Of a DNA stretch of 64,000 bases, positions 47,449-58,255 are shown one piece after another (position 1 is the stretch's first letter; every line of letters begins with the position of its first letter). Made by a program: the position numbers and the translations under genes. Origin of the DNA: Gammaproteobacteria bacterium. Lineage in GTDB: Bacteria; Pseudomonadota; Gammaproteobacteria; DSM-16500. The notes under the pieces were generated by a model. It saw only the letters and a list, made by a program, of their open reading frames with translations. It did not search any database and was not told the DNA's origin. The DNA is taken from the NCBI GenBank assembly GCA_013287845.1, contig JABDDA010000001.1:25541-89540 (forward strand), read 5' to 3'.

Positions 47449-48363
47449 ATGAATACAACAAAACTCTGGACACCTCTCTCACTTCTTTTATTACTCGGAT
47501 TCATCTGGGGAACCGGTTATTCCATCGCACGATTTGCAATGACGCATGACGTGCCTCCTTTAGGTTACAGTTTTTGGCAATCCCTCGGCCCTGCTTTATT
47601 AATTGGTTTTTTTGCATGGAAAAAAAAATCACCTTCTATTTTGACACTTGAAAAAAAGCCTTTTCATTACTTTTTTGTTTGCGGACTCACCGGCATTGCC
47701 ATTCCTAATACAGCCATGTATTTTGCTGCACCGCATTTACCCGCAGGATTATTAGCTGTCATTGTGAATACCGTTCCTGTCATGGCATATCCACTCGCAT
47801 TATTTTTGCGCGCAGAATCATTTCATTGGATGCGCATCACAGGAATTTTATTTGCCATTTTAGGTTTATTATTGATTACGATTCCTCAAACAAGTTTGCC
47901 TTCTGCAGCCAGTATTCCTTGGGTATTTGTTTCTTTAATCACACCCTTTTGTTTTGCATTTTGTTCTGTTTATATTGCGCGATACCGTCCCGCAAACAGT
48001 GATTCATTATCACTTGCAGCAGGAACACTCATTGCATCAAGTGCTATTTTAATTCCGATTGTGATTGCAACAAAAAATTTCTATTCATTTCATTTTCCAC
48101 TCACCACACAAGATAACGTTATTTTGCTTGAAATTATTTTATCGAGTGTCGGTTATCTTTTATTTTTTCAATTATTAAAAATTGCGGGCCCTGTTTATTA
48201 CAGCCTTGTGGATGGCATTGTTGCACTCACAGGATTATTTTGGGGATACATTGTGTTTCACGAAAAATTAAATGAATGGACTGCGCTTGCTGTACTCTGC
48301 ATTTTATTTGCTTTATTTCTAGTAACAAAACGACAACAAGCTATGATAGAATCTCACGCATGA
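47449..48363 (+). CDS. EamA/DMT-family transporter
   Basis: A 304-aa ten-helix drug/metabolite transporter-superfamily protein made of two EamA repeats (helices about 8-150 and 158-295). LLLLLGFIWGTGYSIARFAM opens the first, and GPVYYSLVDGIVALTGLFWG and GYIVFHEKLNEW are typical of the second. Substrates of this group are amino acids, nucleosides or metabolites and cannot be deduced here. The initiation region lacks a Shine-Dalgarno sequence. Confidence 0.9.
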   Translation: MNTTKLWTPLSLLLLLGFIWGTGYSIARFAMTHDVPPLGYSFWQSLGPALLIGFFAWKKKSPSILTLEKKPFHYFFVCGLTGIAIPNTAMYFAAPHLPAGLLAVIVNTVPVMAYPLALFLRAESFHWMRITGILFAILGLLLITIPQTSLPSAASIPWVFVSLITPFCFAFCSVYIARYRPANSDSLSLAAGTLIASSAILIPIVIATKNFYSFHFPLTTQDNVILLEIILSSVGYLLFFQLLKIAGPVYYSLVDGIVALTGLFWGYIVFHEKLNEWTALAVLCILFALFLVTKRQQAMIESHA

Positions 48364-48378
48364 CGAAAGGATAAGTCT

Positions 48379-49005
48379 ATGTTAAAAAAATTCTTACCCA
48401 AACAAAATGGATTCTTTGAGCACTTCCAAAAAACAGCTGATTTAATCGTGATTGCTACACATCAATTTCATGAGATGATGAAAAACCTTCATCAACAACA
48501 AGATTACGTCGATAAAATTGCATCACTCGAAGAAGAAGCTGATAAAATTGCACATCGCACATTTGAATTATTACACAAAACATTTATCACACCATTTGAT
48601 CGCCATGATATTCACAGCCTCACAAGTAGTTTAGATGACATTCTTGATTTACTGAATCGTTGCGCACAACGTTTTCCTTTTTATGATTTAAAAAATGTTC
48701 CGCATGAAATTATTCATCTCTCTGAATTATGCGAGCAAGCAGGAGAACAATTAAAAGAAGCTGTATATCGTTTACATTCTTTAAAAAAAGCAGATGAAAT
48801 TTTTCACTTCTGCAATCAACTCGATCATATTGAACGTGAAGCACATCAAGCGGTGCTGTCGGGTGAAAAGAATTTATTTTTACACGAAAATCATTTCAAA
48901 CAATTTTTTAAACTCAAAGAAATTTATGCAAAAACAAAATTAGTAATTAACAGCTGTCAAGATTGCGGAAATATTATTAAAGGAATTATTTTGGAGTATT
49001 CCTAA
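48379..49005 (+). CDS. DUF47 family (PhoU-like) protein
   Basis: A 208-aa helical protein of the DUF47/TIGR00153 family, which is PhoU-like and regulates Pit phosphate transporters. FFEHFQKTADLIVIATHQFH, EEEADKIAHRTFELLHKTFI, then TPFDRHDIHSLTSSLDDILD are typical. It lies directly ahead of the Pit gene, separated by one base, in the common pit-accessory arrangement. The E-x-x-A-D metal-binding repeats are consistent with PhoU structures. Confidence 0.92.
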   Translation: MLKKFLPKQNGFFEHFQKTADLIVIATHQFHEMMKNLHQQQDYVDKIASLEEEADKIAHRTFELLHKTFITPFDRHDIHSLTSSLDDILDLLNRCAQRFPFYDLKNVPHEIIHLSELCEQAGEQLKEAVYRLHSLKKADEIFHFCNQLDHIEREAHQAVLSGEKNLFLHENHFKQFFKLKEIYAKTKLVINSCQDCGNIIKGIILEYS

Positions 49006-49006
49006 G

Positions 49007-49993
49007 GTGACACTCGTCATACTTTCAATTGCACTCGCATTGATATTTGATTTTTTAAATGGATTTCATGATGCAGCCAATGCCATTGCAACGATTGTTT
49101 CAACACGCGTATTAAAACCACATTGGGCTGTATTATGGGCTGCTTTTTTTAATTTCGTTGCATTTTTATTTTTTGGTGTAACCGTTGCAAGCACGATTGG
49201 AACAGGACTCATCACACCTGACATTGTCACAGTCCCTATGATTTTTTGTGCGCTGTGTGGTGCGATTTTTTGGAATATTTTTACGTGGTACATTGGAATT
49301 CCTTCCAGTTCATCGCACGCACTCATCGGGGGATTACTCGGTGCAGCAATCGCAAAAGCAGGATTTGCACCTTTAAAATGGATAGGCATTAGTAAGGTTC
49401 TTTTTGCAATTGTGTTATCTCCTTTGATCGGAATTATTTTGGGTTCTGTTTTAATGTTAATCGTTGCACGCATTTTTTTCTTTCAAACACCTTATCGAAT
49501 TGATCGTTGGTTTCGACAATTACAATTAATTTCGTCTGCATTAATTAGCTTAGGGCACGGTGGAAATGATGCACAAAAAACAATGGGAATTATTGCGATT
49601 TTATTATTTTCTGCAGGATTATTAGGAAAACATTTTTATATTCCATTTTGGGTCGTGGTGAGTTGTTATTTTGTCATTGCATTAGGAACATTTTTTGGTG
49701 GCTGGCGAATTGTTAAAACCATGGGAATGAAAATTACAAAATTAAAACCGATCGAAGGATTTTGCGCAGAAACATCAAGTGCATTTACTTTATTTCTTGC
49801 TACTGCGTTAGGCATTCCTGTTTCTACCACACACACAATTACCGGCGCAATTGTCGGTGTTGGATTTTTTCACGGTGCTTCTGCTGTTCGATGGGGTGTT
49901 GCACGAAGGATTGTGTGGGCGTGGATATTTACGATTCCTGCGGCGGGTTGTGTGTCGGGAATTTTATTTTGGGTGAGTACTTTTTTTAAATGA
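49007..49993 (+). CDS. Inorganic phosphate transporter, PiT family
   Basis: A 328-aa low-affinity phosphate:cation symporter with about ten helices. The duplicated PiT signatures are seen as DFLNGFHDAANAIATIVSTR and ISLGHGGNDAQKTMGIIAIL, plus PSSSSHALIGGLLGAAIAK and VSTTHTITGAIVGVG. The GTG start at 49007 follows the DUF47 stop by one base, so both are co-translated. Its stop overlaps the PhzF gene start by 4 nt. Confidence 0.95.
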   Translation: MTLVILSIALALIFDFLNGFHDAANAIATIVSTRVLKPHWAVLWAAFFNFVAFLFFGVTVASTIGTGLITPDIVTVPMIFCALCGAIFWNIFTWYIGIPSSSSHALIGGLLGAAIAKAGFAPLKWIGISKVLFAIVLSPLIGIILGSVLMLIVARIFFFQTPYRIDRWFRQLQLISSALISLGHGGNDAQKTMGIIAILLFSAGLLGKHFYIPFWVVVSCYFVIALGTFFGGWRIVKTMGMKITKLKPIEGFCAETSSAFTLFLATALGIPVSTTHTITGAIVGVGFFHGASAVRWGVARRIVWAWIFTIPAAGCVSGILFWVSTFFK

Positions 49994-50778
49994 AAATGCA
50001 AATTCCTATTTATCACGTGGATGCGTTTACAGATAAAATTTTCTGCGGAAATCCTGCTGCAGTGTGTGTATTACCAAAATGGTTAGCGGATGAAACACTT
50101 CACGCAATCGCAAAAGAAAATAATTTACCTGTCACTGCATTTTTAGTTCGTCATGATAATCAATTTGATATTCGTTGGATTACACCTGAATATGAATTAG
50201 ATCTTTGCGGACACGGTACATTATCAGCAAGTTATGTCATTTTTAATTATCTTGAACCGACATGGCAAAAAGTAGATTTACAATCACGTATTGAATTATT
50301 ACAAGTGGCACGAACAAATGATTTTATTACATTAAATTTTCCTGCTAAGAATATTGAGTCTTTTGAATCACCGTTATTAAAAGAAGGATTAGGATTACCT
50401 TTCAAAGAAAGTTATCAACATAAAAAAGAACGCTGTTTAATTGTTTATGAAACTGAAGAAGAAATAAAAAAATTGAAACCTGATATTCAGTTGCTAAAAA
50501 AATTAGAGCATCGCGGTATTACTGTTACAGCTATTTCTAAAGAAGTGGATTTCGTCTCACGTACTTTTTATCCGCAAAAAACAATTTCAGAAGATCCTGC
50601 GACTGGCGCATCACATTGTTTGTTAATTCCGTATTGGTCGAAAAAATTAAATAAAACAAAATTACACGGAAAACAACTCTCTGAACGCGGTGGTGAAATG
50701 GTTTGTGAATATAAGAATGAACGGGTGTTGATTAGTGGGAAGATGGTTTTATATATGCATGGAATAATCACAGTTTAG
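49990..50778 (+). CDS. PhzF-family isomerase-like protein with altered active site
   Basis: A 262-aa PhzF/YddE-fold protein of two alpha/beta halves. The opening IPIYHVDAFTDKIFCGNPAA followed by VCVLP, DLCGHGTLSASYVIF and EDPATGASHCLLIPYW are family blocks. The catalytic Glu, normally in a NLSETAF-type motif, is replaced by Val in NNLPVTAFLV. Isomerase activity may be altered or lost. It overlaps the Pit stop by 4 nt and is the last gene of that operon. Confidence 0.88.
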   Translation: MKMQIPIYHVDAFTDKIFCGNPAAVCVLPKWLADETLHAIAKENNLPVTAFLVRHDNQFDIRWITPEYELDLCGHGTLSASYVIFNYLEPTWQKVDLQSRIELLQVARTNDFITLNFPAKNIESFESPLLKEGLGLPFKESYQHKKERCLIVYETEEEIKKLKPDIQLLKKLEHRGITVTAISKEVDFVSRTFYPQKTISEDPATGASHCLLIPYWSKKLNKTKLHGKQLSERGGEMVCEYKNERVLISGKMVLYMHGIITV

Positions 50779-50991
50779 AAATTTCTTTAATTTAATTTCT
50801 TGAATAGTTCTACCTATGTTCCAACAATGTATTGCTTTTCATTATCAAAACGCATAGTATTCTCAGCGATTACCATTCAGCACATCTCATATAAAACTCC
50901 CGCTTTTATGCCCCTCCTCCAAAAAATGTAGCTTGATTACACGATTTTATTTTTTTACCCATTGACTAATACTTATCAACAGGTGATAATA

Positions 50992-51366
50992 ATGAACAAT
51001 AACGATATCGAACCATTACTCGACCTAGACGGAATCATGATTGAGCAAGCAGGTGGACACTGGACGAAATTTGAAGCACGAGCAGTTCCAAAAACAGAAG
51101 AAATACCTCACGGTATCCGTTACAGCTTAACGCTTCATGATAAACAAGGTAATCGCATTATGGGTTTTGATAATGCACATACTGTCAAAGGAAATAAAAA
51201 AGGAAAATATCGAGATAGAAAAACATTCGACCATCACCACAGAAATTCGGAAGACGAAGGAATACTGTATGAATTTATAGATGCGCATCAATTGCTAAAA
51301 GATTTTTGGATAGAAGTGGATAACATACTTAATTCGTTAGGCTTTGAGCAGGAGAAAGAAACATGA
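50992..51366 (+). CDS. TumE-like (DUF6516) toxin
   Basis: A 124-aa protein of the DUF6516/TumE toxin family. Core features are RYSLTLHDKQGNRIMGFDNA, the His-rich DHHHRNSEDEG, and YEFIDAHQLLKDFWIEVDNI at the C-terminus. The ATG at 50992 follows AGGTGATAAT. Its stop overlaps the downstream HTH gene by ATGA. Together they form a putative two-gene toxin-antitoxin unit; the toxin's biochemical activity is not established. Confidence 0.72.
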   Translation: MNNNDIEPLLDLDGIMIEQAGGHWTKFEARAVPKTEEIPHGIRYSLTLHDKQGNRIMGFDNAHTVKGNKKGKYRDRKTFDHHHRNSEDEGILYEFIDAHQLLKDFWIEVDNILNSLGFEQEKET

Positions 51367-51725
51367 AAACTATCAAAATCGGCATCATGCCACAAAAAGA
51401 AATTCGCGCACGCACACTCGCAATTGCGAGTGGTAAATATAAACTACGTTCAGATGAACCTAAAATTTGGTTTACATCAATTCGTTCGCTTGCTGAAGTA
51501 TTAAGTGATGATAATCAAGCGTTGTTACAACTCATTATGGAAAAAAAACCAAATTCTATTCGTGAACTATCTGAAATGAGCGGGCGTGAGTCGAGTAATC
51601 TTTCAAGAACATTAAAAACACTTTCTGCGTATGGCTTTATTACACTTGAGAAAGTGAATAAGACAGTTTGTCCTGTTGCAAAAGCTGCAAAGTTCAATAT
51701 TATCTTTGCGATTTATAAAAATTAA
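51363..51725 (+). CDS. TumA-like (HVO_A0114-type) HTH antitoxin
   Basis: A 120-aa winged-helix DNA-binding protein. ALLQLIMEKKPNSIRELSEM, then SGRESSNLSRTLKTLSAYGF and ITLEKVNKTVCPV, form a MarR/ArsR-like HTH and wing as in HVO_A0114-family regulators paired with TumE toxins. It overlaps the toxin gene by 4 nt, typical of a toxin-first cassette. It is expected to bind the toxin and autorepress the operon. Confidence 0.75.
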   Translation: MKTIKIGIMPQKEIRARTLAIASGKYKLRSDEPKIWFTSIRSLAEVLSDDNQALLQLIMEKKPNSIRELSEMSGRESSNLSRTLKTLSAYGFITLEKVNKTVCPVAKAAKFNIIFAIYKN

Positions 51726-51773
51726 AGTTCACATAAAAATATGTAGAACAAAACAAGTTATTGCAGGTGAAAA

Positions 51774-51941
51774 ATGAAACGTATTAAAAAAATAAAAAAC
51801 ATCAAAAAAGAAAAGAATATTAAAAAAACAAAAAACCCAACTCTTCTTAAAACTGCGCATGAAATGGCTGTTGATTTATATGAAGCTGGTGCAATTGATG
51901 TTGTCGCATTGCGAAAATATAAATCTGCATGCAAATCATGA
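51774..51941 (+). CDS. Truncated XRE/HigA-type antitoxin fragment (55 aa)
   Basis: A 55-codon frame with a good ribosome site (AGGTGAAAA). The N-terminus is Lys-rich. The rest, TAHEMAVDLYEAGAIDVVAL followed by RKYKSAC, matches the N-terminal helix pattern of HigA-like antitoxins (E-T-A-x-D-L-x-x-A-G-x-x-D, then R-x-F-D-x-L-C), but the HTH that should follow is missing. It overlaps the end of the convergent acyl-CoA dehydrogenase gene. It is either a remnant or a mini-antitoxin. Confidence 0.5.
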   Translation: MKRIKKIKNIKKEKNIKKTKNPTLLKTAHEMAVDLYEAGAIDVVALRKYKSACKS

Positions 51942-52931
51942 TTCTTCTAAATATGCTTCAAGCTGCTTCTCCGAATACCCCGACACGCTATACTGCCAAA
52001 TCTCTCGTGCAAGACGATTCATAGGATGCGAAGCGAGTATGCTTTCAGCACCACACACAATTCTTGCAAAGTGTATGCACTGTTCTGCAAGTAATAATCC
52101 CTCTGCACGTAATTGACGCGGATGCGATTTATTTTCAATTATTTTTTTATAATAATTTTCCCACTGATTTAATAATGAAGCATATTTTTCTTTGACGGGT
52201 GCGTGATAATAATATTTTCCACGCGTCGAAATTTCTAATAATGCTTTTGCTGCACCTGCAAAATTATAAATGACGGGATGCTCCATCACATCACCCTGCT
52301 CATGCCACGACCCAATGATTTCATCATTTGAAATAAAATAACGATCTAACGTCACACTCACCGTATTCGCGGAAGAAAAAACAATGGTGTCGGTCGGTGA
52401 AGAAACAATAATTTTTTCTGGCATATTTTGAAAAGGAAGAAGTGCATAATAAATTTCTTTATCGATATCAAATGAAAGTAACACTGAAGAAAAACAATCA
52501 AATCCTGTAACCCAAAATAATTTTCCCGATAACTCAAATCCATCTTTTACTTTTGTCACTTGTAATTGTTTTTTGTTTGCTGCAAATGCGATGCCTAATG
52601 CTAACGTTTCTTCAGAAATTTTTTTCAGCAAACTGACTGCTTTCGGTGCGGGTAATAATTTTTTTAATTGTGTCACAGCAAATTGATGTTGTGCTTGCAG
52701 AAATAATAACGCACCAGAATACTGCGAAAGTAGAATATTATATTCAATCCATTCTGCGCGATCACCGCCTAACCCACCGCACCCAGAGGGAACAAGCAGC
52801 TGCAAAACATTTAATTCTATCAGCTGCTGATATATTTTTTTTAATAAAGGCACATCATGATCAAGCGCGTTACTTATTGGCGCGACATCATTTTTTAAAA
52901 ATAAATGAATGTCATCAAAAAAATTTTTCAT
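51936..52931 (-). CDS. Acyl-CoA dehydrogenase-family protein
   Basis: A 331-aa flavoprotein of the acyl-CoA dehydrogenase superfamily, somewhat short (usual about 380). N-terminal helices (LIELNVLQLLVPSGCGGLGG), a middle beta domain (AFAANKKQLQVTKVKDGFEL then SGKLFWVTGFD) and a C-terminal helical domain (AEGLLLAEQCIHFARIVCGA) are present. The catalytic Glu position cannot be assigned with confidence, so it may be a divergent or non-enzymatic member. It sits 19 nt after lolA on the same strand. Confidence 0.8.
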   Translation of the reverse strand: MKNFFDDIHLFLKNDVAPISNALDHDVPLLKKIYQQLIELNVLQLLVPSGCGGLGGDRAEWIEYNILLSQYSGALLFLQAQHQFAVTQLKKLLPAPKAVSLLKKISEETLALGIAFAANKKQLQVTKVKDGFELSGKLFWVTGFDCFSSVLLSFDIDKEIYYALLPFQNMPEKIIVSSPTDTIVFSSANTVSVTLDRYFISNDEIIGSWHEQGDVMEHPVIYNFAGAAKALLEISTRGKYYYHAPVKEKYASLLNQWENYYKKIIENKSHPRQLRAEGLLLAEQCIHFARIVCGAESILASHPMNRLAREIWQYSVSGYSEKQLEAYLEES

Positions 52932-52950
52932 CTGTGCAAGCTAATTAATA

Positions 52951-53601
52951 TTAGCGCGCAGTTTCATCAATCACATCTAATTTTCCGTGAGGATTAAATA
53001 CAAATAATCCGGAAGAAAGCGCAATATTTTGCTGCATATTTTGAAAACGAATCATCGTGGTTTGACCTAAGCGATCTTTCATTTGCATTGCGCGTAATTG
53101 ATTATTTTGAAACCCTAATTGCAATGAAGAAAATAAACTTCCTCTATTACGTGGCACTAATGAAAACCATTGCAAAGAAGGATCATTTGTTTGAATCGCA
53201 TCTACATCAAAATTTGATTGTAAATTTTCTACCGATTCTGTGAGTAATAATGCAGGAGCTTCACCGGCTGCTTTTGCGAGGGATTTCACTGTGACTTGCG
53301 CTAAATCGCGATCGTAAATCCAAAGACGTCTTCCATTTGCGATAATGAGTTGTTGTGTGGGCCGTGTTATTTCCCAACGAAATCTTCCAGGACGTTGCAT
53401 CGACATGGTTCCATACGATTGCTGTAACATACGATTATTTTTATCAAAAATTGTTTGTTGGAAGTTTGTTTGGATGGTTTGAATATTTCCTAAAATTTGC
53501 GTGAGCGCGTCGCCAGCGGTGTAGGCATACGAAAAAGATGTTACAAAAAATAGTGCGAAAAAAATTAAAAATGAAATAAAAAATTTTTTTTGTTGCATCA
53601 T
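52951..53601 (-). CDS. lolA: Outer-membrane lipoprotein carrier protein LolA
   Basis: A 216-aa periplasmic chaperone that carries lipoproteins from LolCDE to LolB. A signal peptide (FFISFLIFFALFFVTSFSYA) precedes the unclosed beta-barrel: FQQTIFDKNNRMLQQSYGTM then SMQRPGRFRWEITRPTQQLI, and RRLWIYDRDLAQVTV. AAGGAGAATGATTTT precedes the ATG pair. It follows ftsK in transcription, a conserved gammaproteobacterial order. Confidence 0.93.
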   Translation of the reverse strand: MMQQKKFFISFLIFFALFFVTSFSYAYTAGDALTQILGNIQTIQTNFQQTIFDKNNRMLQQSYGTMSMQRPGRFRWEITRPTQQLIIANGRRLWIYDRDLAQVTVKSLAKAAGEAPALLLTESVENLQSNFDVDAIQTNDPSLQWFSLVPRNRGSLFSSLQLGFQNNQLRAMQMKDRLGQTTMIRFQNMQQNIALSSGLFVFNPHGKLDVIDETAR

Positions 53602-53737
53602 AAAATCATTCTCCTTGATAAATTATTTTTTGGAAATGTTTCTTTACCGTATACAAACTTTCTATTACCGAGAAATTATTTAGAACATACACGCTTGCTG
53701 ACGCGCGCGGCTCGGATCCGCTCGCAAAAACCTTTCA

Positions 53738-56023
53738 CTAAATTTCAACAGGCGGTGGAGCAAGCACTTCACGAGAACCCGTATGATCCATCGAACTCAC
53801 CACCCCCGCTGATTCCATTTCTTCCATAATACTCGCTGCACGATTGTACCCAATCTTTAATTTACGTTGCACAAGTGAAATGGATGCGCGACGTGTTTCA
53901 GTGACAATGCGTAATGCTTGATCGTATAACGGATCTTTTTCACCTGACTGTTCTTCTGAATCATTATGTTCACTGGGATCTTCTGTCACACCTGAAAGAA
54001 ACTCTGGTTTTCCAGCTGTTTGCCACGCAGCAACAACACGATGCACTTCTTCATCACCGACATAAGCGCCGTGTACACGCACAGGTAATCCTGTTCCTGG
54101 CGGTAAATACAGCATATCTCCATTTCCTAATAATTGTTCTGCACCTTGTTGATCGAGGATAGTTCTAGAATCAATTCGTGATGACACTTGAAATGCAATT
54201 CGTGTGGGAATATTGGCTTTAATTAATCCTGTAATCACATCTACTGATGGACGTTGTGTTGCAAGAATTAAATGAATTCCTGCTGCACGCGCTTTTTGTG
54301 CAATACGTGTAATTAAATCTTCAACTTTTTTTCCGACGACCATCATCATGTCAGCTAATTCATCGGCAACGACAACAATCATGGGTAGCACTTCTAATTT
54401 TGGAATTTGTCCACTCGCATCAGTCATCCAATTCGGTGCAGATAAAGGCGCGCCTTGTTTCATCGCATCTGAAATTTTTTGATTGTAACCTGCCAAGTTA
54501 CGCACACCGAGAAATGCCATTAATTTATAACGTCTATCCATTTCAGCTACACACCAACGCAATGCATTCGCTGCATCTTTCATATCTGTAATGACAGGTG
54601 TTAATAAATGTGGAATTCCTTCGTATACAGATAATTCCAACATTTTTGGATCAATTAAAATTAAACGTAATTGTTCGGGTGTTGCTTTATATAACATACT
54701 TAACAACATCACATTCAAGCTAACAGATTTTCCAGAACCGGTTGTTCCCGCCACTAAAAGATGCGGCATTTTTGCAAGATCAACAACAACAGAAAAACCA
54801 GAAATATCTTTTCCGAGTGATAAACTCACTGGCGATTTTGATTGAATATAACGTTGTGATTCTAAAATATCGCGCAAGCCAACCACTTCGCGATATTCAT
54901 TTGGTAATTCTAAACCAATCACAGATTTTCCTGGGATCACTTCAACGACACGCACACTTGTCACAGAAAGTGAGCGCGCAATATCTTTTGCTAATCCTGT
55001 AATTTTGCTGACTTTAATTCCTGGCGCTAATTCTAATTCAAATCGTGTGACAACAGGTCCTGGATGCACTGCTGTTACTTTCACTTCTACACCGAAATCT
55101 AATAAACGTTGTTCCACTAATTGTGATAATTCTTCAAAAGAAATATTTGAAAATGATTTTCCTTCAGGGGGTGGCGAAACATTTAAAAGTGATAAAGGCG
55201 GCAATTCTCCTTTTGCAATTCTCACAGAAGATAGGTCTGATTTTTTAACGAGAGGCGGCGGTGAAGGTGGCGGCGCAGGAAGCGGTGTAATCGGTTTTTT
55301 TATTTCGGGTGTCATCACTTTTACAGGTGTGATTATTTTTTCTTTTTTAATGACAGGTTCTACAATTATTTTTTTTGTTGTTTCTGTTTCAGAGGATTTT
55401 TTATTTTTTAAAAATTGAAACCGTTGTATGAAATAAAAACCAATCGCATCAATTAATCCTAACCATGAAATGCCTGTAAATAATGTAATGCCGGATAAAA
55501 ATGCTGCGATTAAAAATAACGTGCTGCCTACGCGATTAAATGCATGTGTTAAATGCGTTGCAATTAAATCGCCAATGATACCGCCCATTTCTGTCGGCAA
55601 AAATGTGAGTGGATTTTTAAAATAAAGCCCTGCTAATCCACAGCCACTGAGTAACACTAATAAAAATCCTAATCCTTTCAGAAAAAATTCAAATGCATGA
55701 AAAGAATTTTCTTCAGATCGTGTGCGCACACCTAACCACGCAGCTAATACAATGAGGGGTGGGAAAAAATAAGCCATGAGTCCCAGCAAAGAAAGTAATA
55801 CATCTGAAATAAATGAACCGGTGCGTCCGCCCCAATTTACTATTTTTGCAGCAACACCTGTACTTGACCAACCTGGATCAGAATTATGATAAGTACTCAA
55901 TGAAACCAATAAAAAGAGTGCAACAGCGATAGCAATTAATAATAATCCCTCTCGCAATCGATGCCCCATACTGACCGCGATAGGTCTTCGTGTTGTTCGA
56001 TTATTTTGTGCGACTTGTTTCAA
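53738..56023 (-). CDS. ftsK: DNA translocase FtsK
   Basis: A 761-aa division-linked DNA pump that aligns chromosome termini for XerCD recombination. Four N-terminal membrane helices (to about residue 190) are followed by a Pro/Lys-rich linker. The motor domain has Walker [14 protein letters not shown] near residue 425 and [20 protein letters not shown], with [20 protein letters not shown]. The C-terminal gamma domain ([20 protein letters not shown]) reads KOPS sites. Length is in the short-linker range. It is divergent from trxB. Confidence 0.97.
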   Translation of the reverse strand: MKQVAQNNRTTRRPIAVSMGHRLREGLLLIAIAVALFLLVSLSTYHNSDPGWSSTGVAAKIVNWGGRTGSFISDVLLSLLGLMAYFFPPLIVLAAWLGVRTRSEENSFHAFEFFLKGLGFLLVLLSGCGLAGLYFKNPLTFLPTEMGGIIGDLIATHLTHAFNRVGSTLFLIAAFLSGITLFTGISWLGLIDAIGFYFIQRFQFLKNKKSSETETTKKIIVEPVIKKEKIITPVKVMTPEIKKPITPLPAPPPSPPPLVKKSDLSSVRIAKGELPPLSLLNVSPPPEGKSFSNISFEELSQLVEQRLLDFGVEVKVTAVHPGPVVTRFELELAPGIKVSKITGLAKDIARSLSVTSVRVVEVIPGKSVIGLELPNEYREVVGLRDILESQRYIQSKSPVSLSLGKDISGFSVVVDLAKMPHLLVAGTTGSGKSVSLNVMLLSMLYKATPEQLRLILIDPKMLELSVYEGIPHLLTPVITDMKDAANALRWCVAEMDRRYKLMAFLGVRNLAGYNQKISDAMKQGAPLSAPNWMTDASGQIPKLEVLPMIVVVADELADMMMVVGKKVEDLITRIAQKARAAGIHLILATQRPSVDVITGLIKANIPTRIAFQVSSRIDSRTILDQQGAEQLLGNGDMLYLPPGTGLPVRVHGAYVGDEEVHRVVAAWQTAGKPEFLSGVTEDPSEHNDSEEQSGEKDPLYDQALRIVTETRRASISLVQRKLKIGYNRAASIMEEMESAGVVSSMDHTGSREVLAPPPVEI

Positions 56024-56082
56024 GTTTTACTCCATTCACTTTTTTTCGTACTATACCATCCTTATTCATAACGAGAAAATAA

Positions 56083-57033
<951 letters not shown>

Positions 57034-57097
57034 AAAATTGCTTCTGCGCTTATTTTCAGGCATTATCTGTTCACTTAAATTTTAGAGTTTAAAAAGT

Positions 57098-57358
57098 ATG
57101 GCAAAAGAAGATCAAATTGAAATGGAAGGCGTTGTTGTTGATGCACTTCCGAATACTATGTTTCGTGTACAACTTGAAAATGGACATATCGTGATTGCGC
57201 ATATTTCAGGAAAAATGCGTAAAAATTATATTCGAATTTTAAAAGGCGATCGCGTGACGGTTCAAATGACTCCGTATGATCTCACCAAAGGAAGAATTAT
57301 TTTCCGTAATAAGGAAAAGAATGGTGAAGAAAAACAAAATCCGCAACAGGCTGAATAA
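57098..57358 (+). CDS. infA: Translation initiation factor IF-1
   Basis: An 86-aa S1/OB-fold factor that assists IF-2 and IF-3 on the 30S subunit. The core [20 protein letters not shown] and [20 protein letters not shown] matches, followed by [14 protein letters not shown] Lys/Gln/Glu-rich tail (ca. 13 residues, [11 protein letters not shown]) extends beyond the usual 72 aa and probably lies free. It follows trxB by 64 nt with its own spacing. Confidence 0.97.
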   Translation: MAKEDQIEMEGVVVDALPNTMFRVQLENGHIVIAHISGKMRKNYIRILKGDRVTVQMTPYDLTKGRIIFRNKEKNGEEKQNPQQAE

Positions 57359-57495
57359 AAATCACCTCTTCTCAGAAAATCTCCTCATCCAGTGCTAAAT
57401 GAAATTATTTAAAGGTGGTTGAAAATTGCAACTACCTTCTATTCTCTTCACGTTATTCACATTTACAATCTTTTTTACAATTTTACGGAGTCATT

Positions 57496-57654
57496 ATGAA
57501 AATAATTGAACTAAACAAAAATAAATCTATTTCCTCTCACGCTTTGCAGAAAGCCATTAAAAATATTCTTGGCTGTGCAAATTACAAAGGCAAAACTAAA
57601 TCACTCAAACAGATGCAGAAAGGAATAGAAAAAGGAGCAAAGCAACAGAAATGA
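57496..57654 (+). CDS. Small basic hypothetical protein (52 aa)
   Basis: A 52-codon frame with CGGAG 8 nt upstream. It starts MKIIELNKNKSISSHALQKA, has a Cys in NILGCANYKGK and a Lys/Gln-rich end. It may be a small nucleic-acid-binding or toxin-antitoxin-like peptide; I recognise no family. It faces the SAP-domain gene tail to tail. Confidence 0.4.
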   Translation: MKIIELNKNKSISSHALQKAIKNILGCANYKGKTKSLKQMQKGIEKGAKQQK

Positions 57655-57658
57655 TTTA

Positions 57659-58255
57659 TTATATTTTATCAAGAACTAATTTTGCTTTAGCAACTTGTTG
57701 CTTACGCGTTTTTTCCCACATTTTTGAAATATCTTTTTTTGAAGCATTCGGATTTTCTTTTTGAAATCGGCGCATAAAATTTAAATACGCCCACTCTTGT
57801 TTTGGATTGGCTTCAGATTTTTTTCGATTCAGATATTCTTTTTGCCATGCGTTAGCGAATTCTGCATAAGTGGGTGGCTTTCCTTGTTGCCAACGCTCTG
57901 CAATCCAATCTTGGCCAAATGATGTGAAGTGAAAATGTTCGCCTACTAATTTTTTAAAAAAACTTCGAGTCGCTAAATCATTTTTATACGCACCGTGTAA
58001 TATTAATGTGTTTGATTTCAGCGGATAAGAATTATTTTTCTTTGCTTTAGATATTTCCGGCATCGCGCGCGGCAATAAAATATTTCCTGTCGTTAAAAAA
58101 TGTTTTACACGATTTAAAATTTCACCCTTTTTACCTTGAATAGAAATAGCGTGTTTATTACAAAACTTTTTTATCTCTCCTATTTTCATGTAATTGAGCG
58201 CATCGAAAAGCTCATTCTTTTGTTTACTGGTAAGATGTTTAATTAAATTCGGCAT
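57659..58255 (-). CDS. SAP/DUF6434-like protein
   Basis: A 198-aa protein. The N-terminal segment IGEIKKFCNKHAISIQGKKG, then EILNRVKHFL, is a SAP DNA-binding helix-extension-helix. The C-terminal part FHFTSFGQDWIAERWQQGKP, then PTYAEFANAWQKEY, is a DUF6434-type module thought to bind nucleic acid. A basic, Lys-rich tail ends it. The combination suggests a DNA- or chromatin-associated protein of unknown role. No operon partner is apparent. Confidence 0.7.
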   Translation of the reverse strand: MPNLIKHLTSKQKNELFDALNYMKIGEIKKFCNKHAISIQGKKGEILNRVKHFLTTGNILLPRAMPEISKAKKNNSYPLKSNTLILHGAYKNDLATRSFFKKLVGEHFHFTSFGQDWIAERWQQGKPPTYAEFANAWQKEYLNRKKSEANPKQEWAYLNFMRRFQKENPNASKKDISKMWEKTRKQQVAKAKLVLDKI

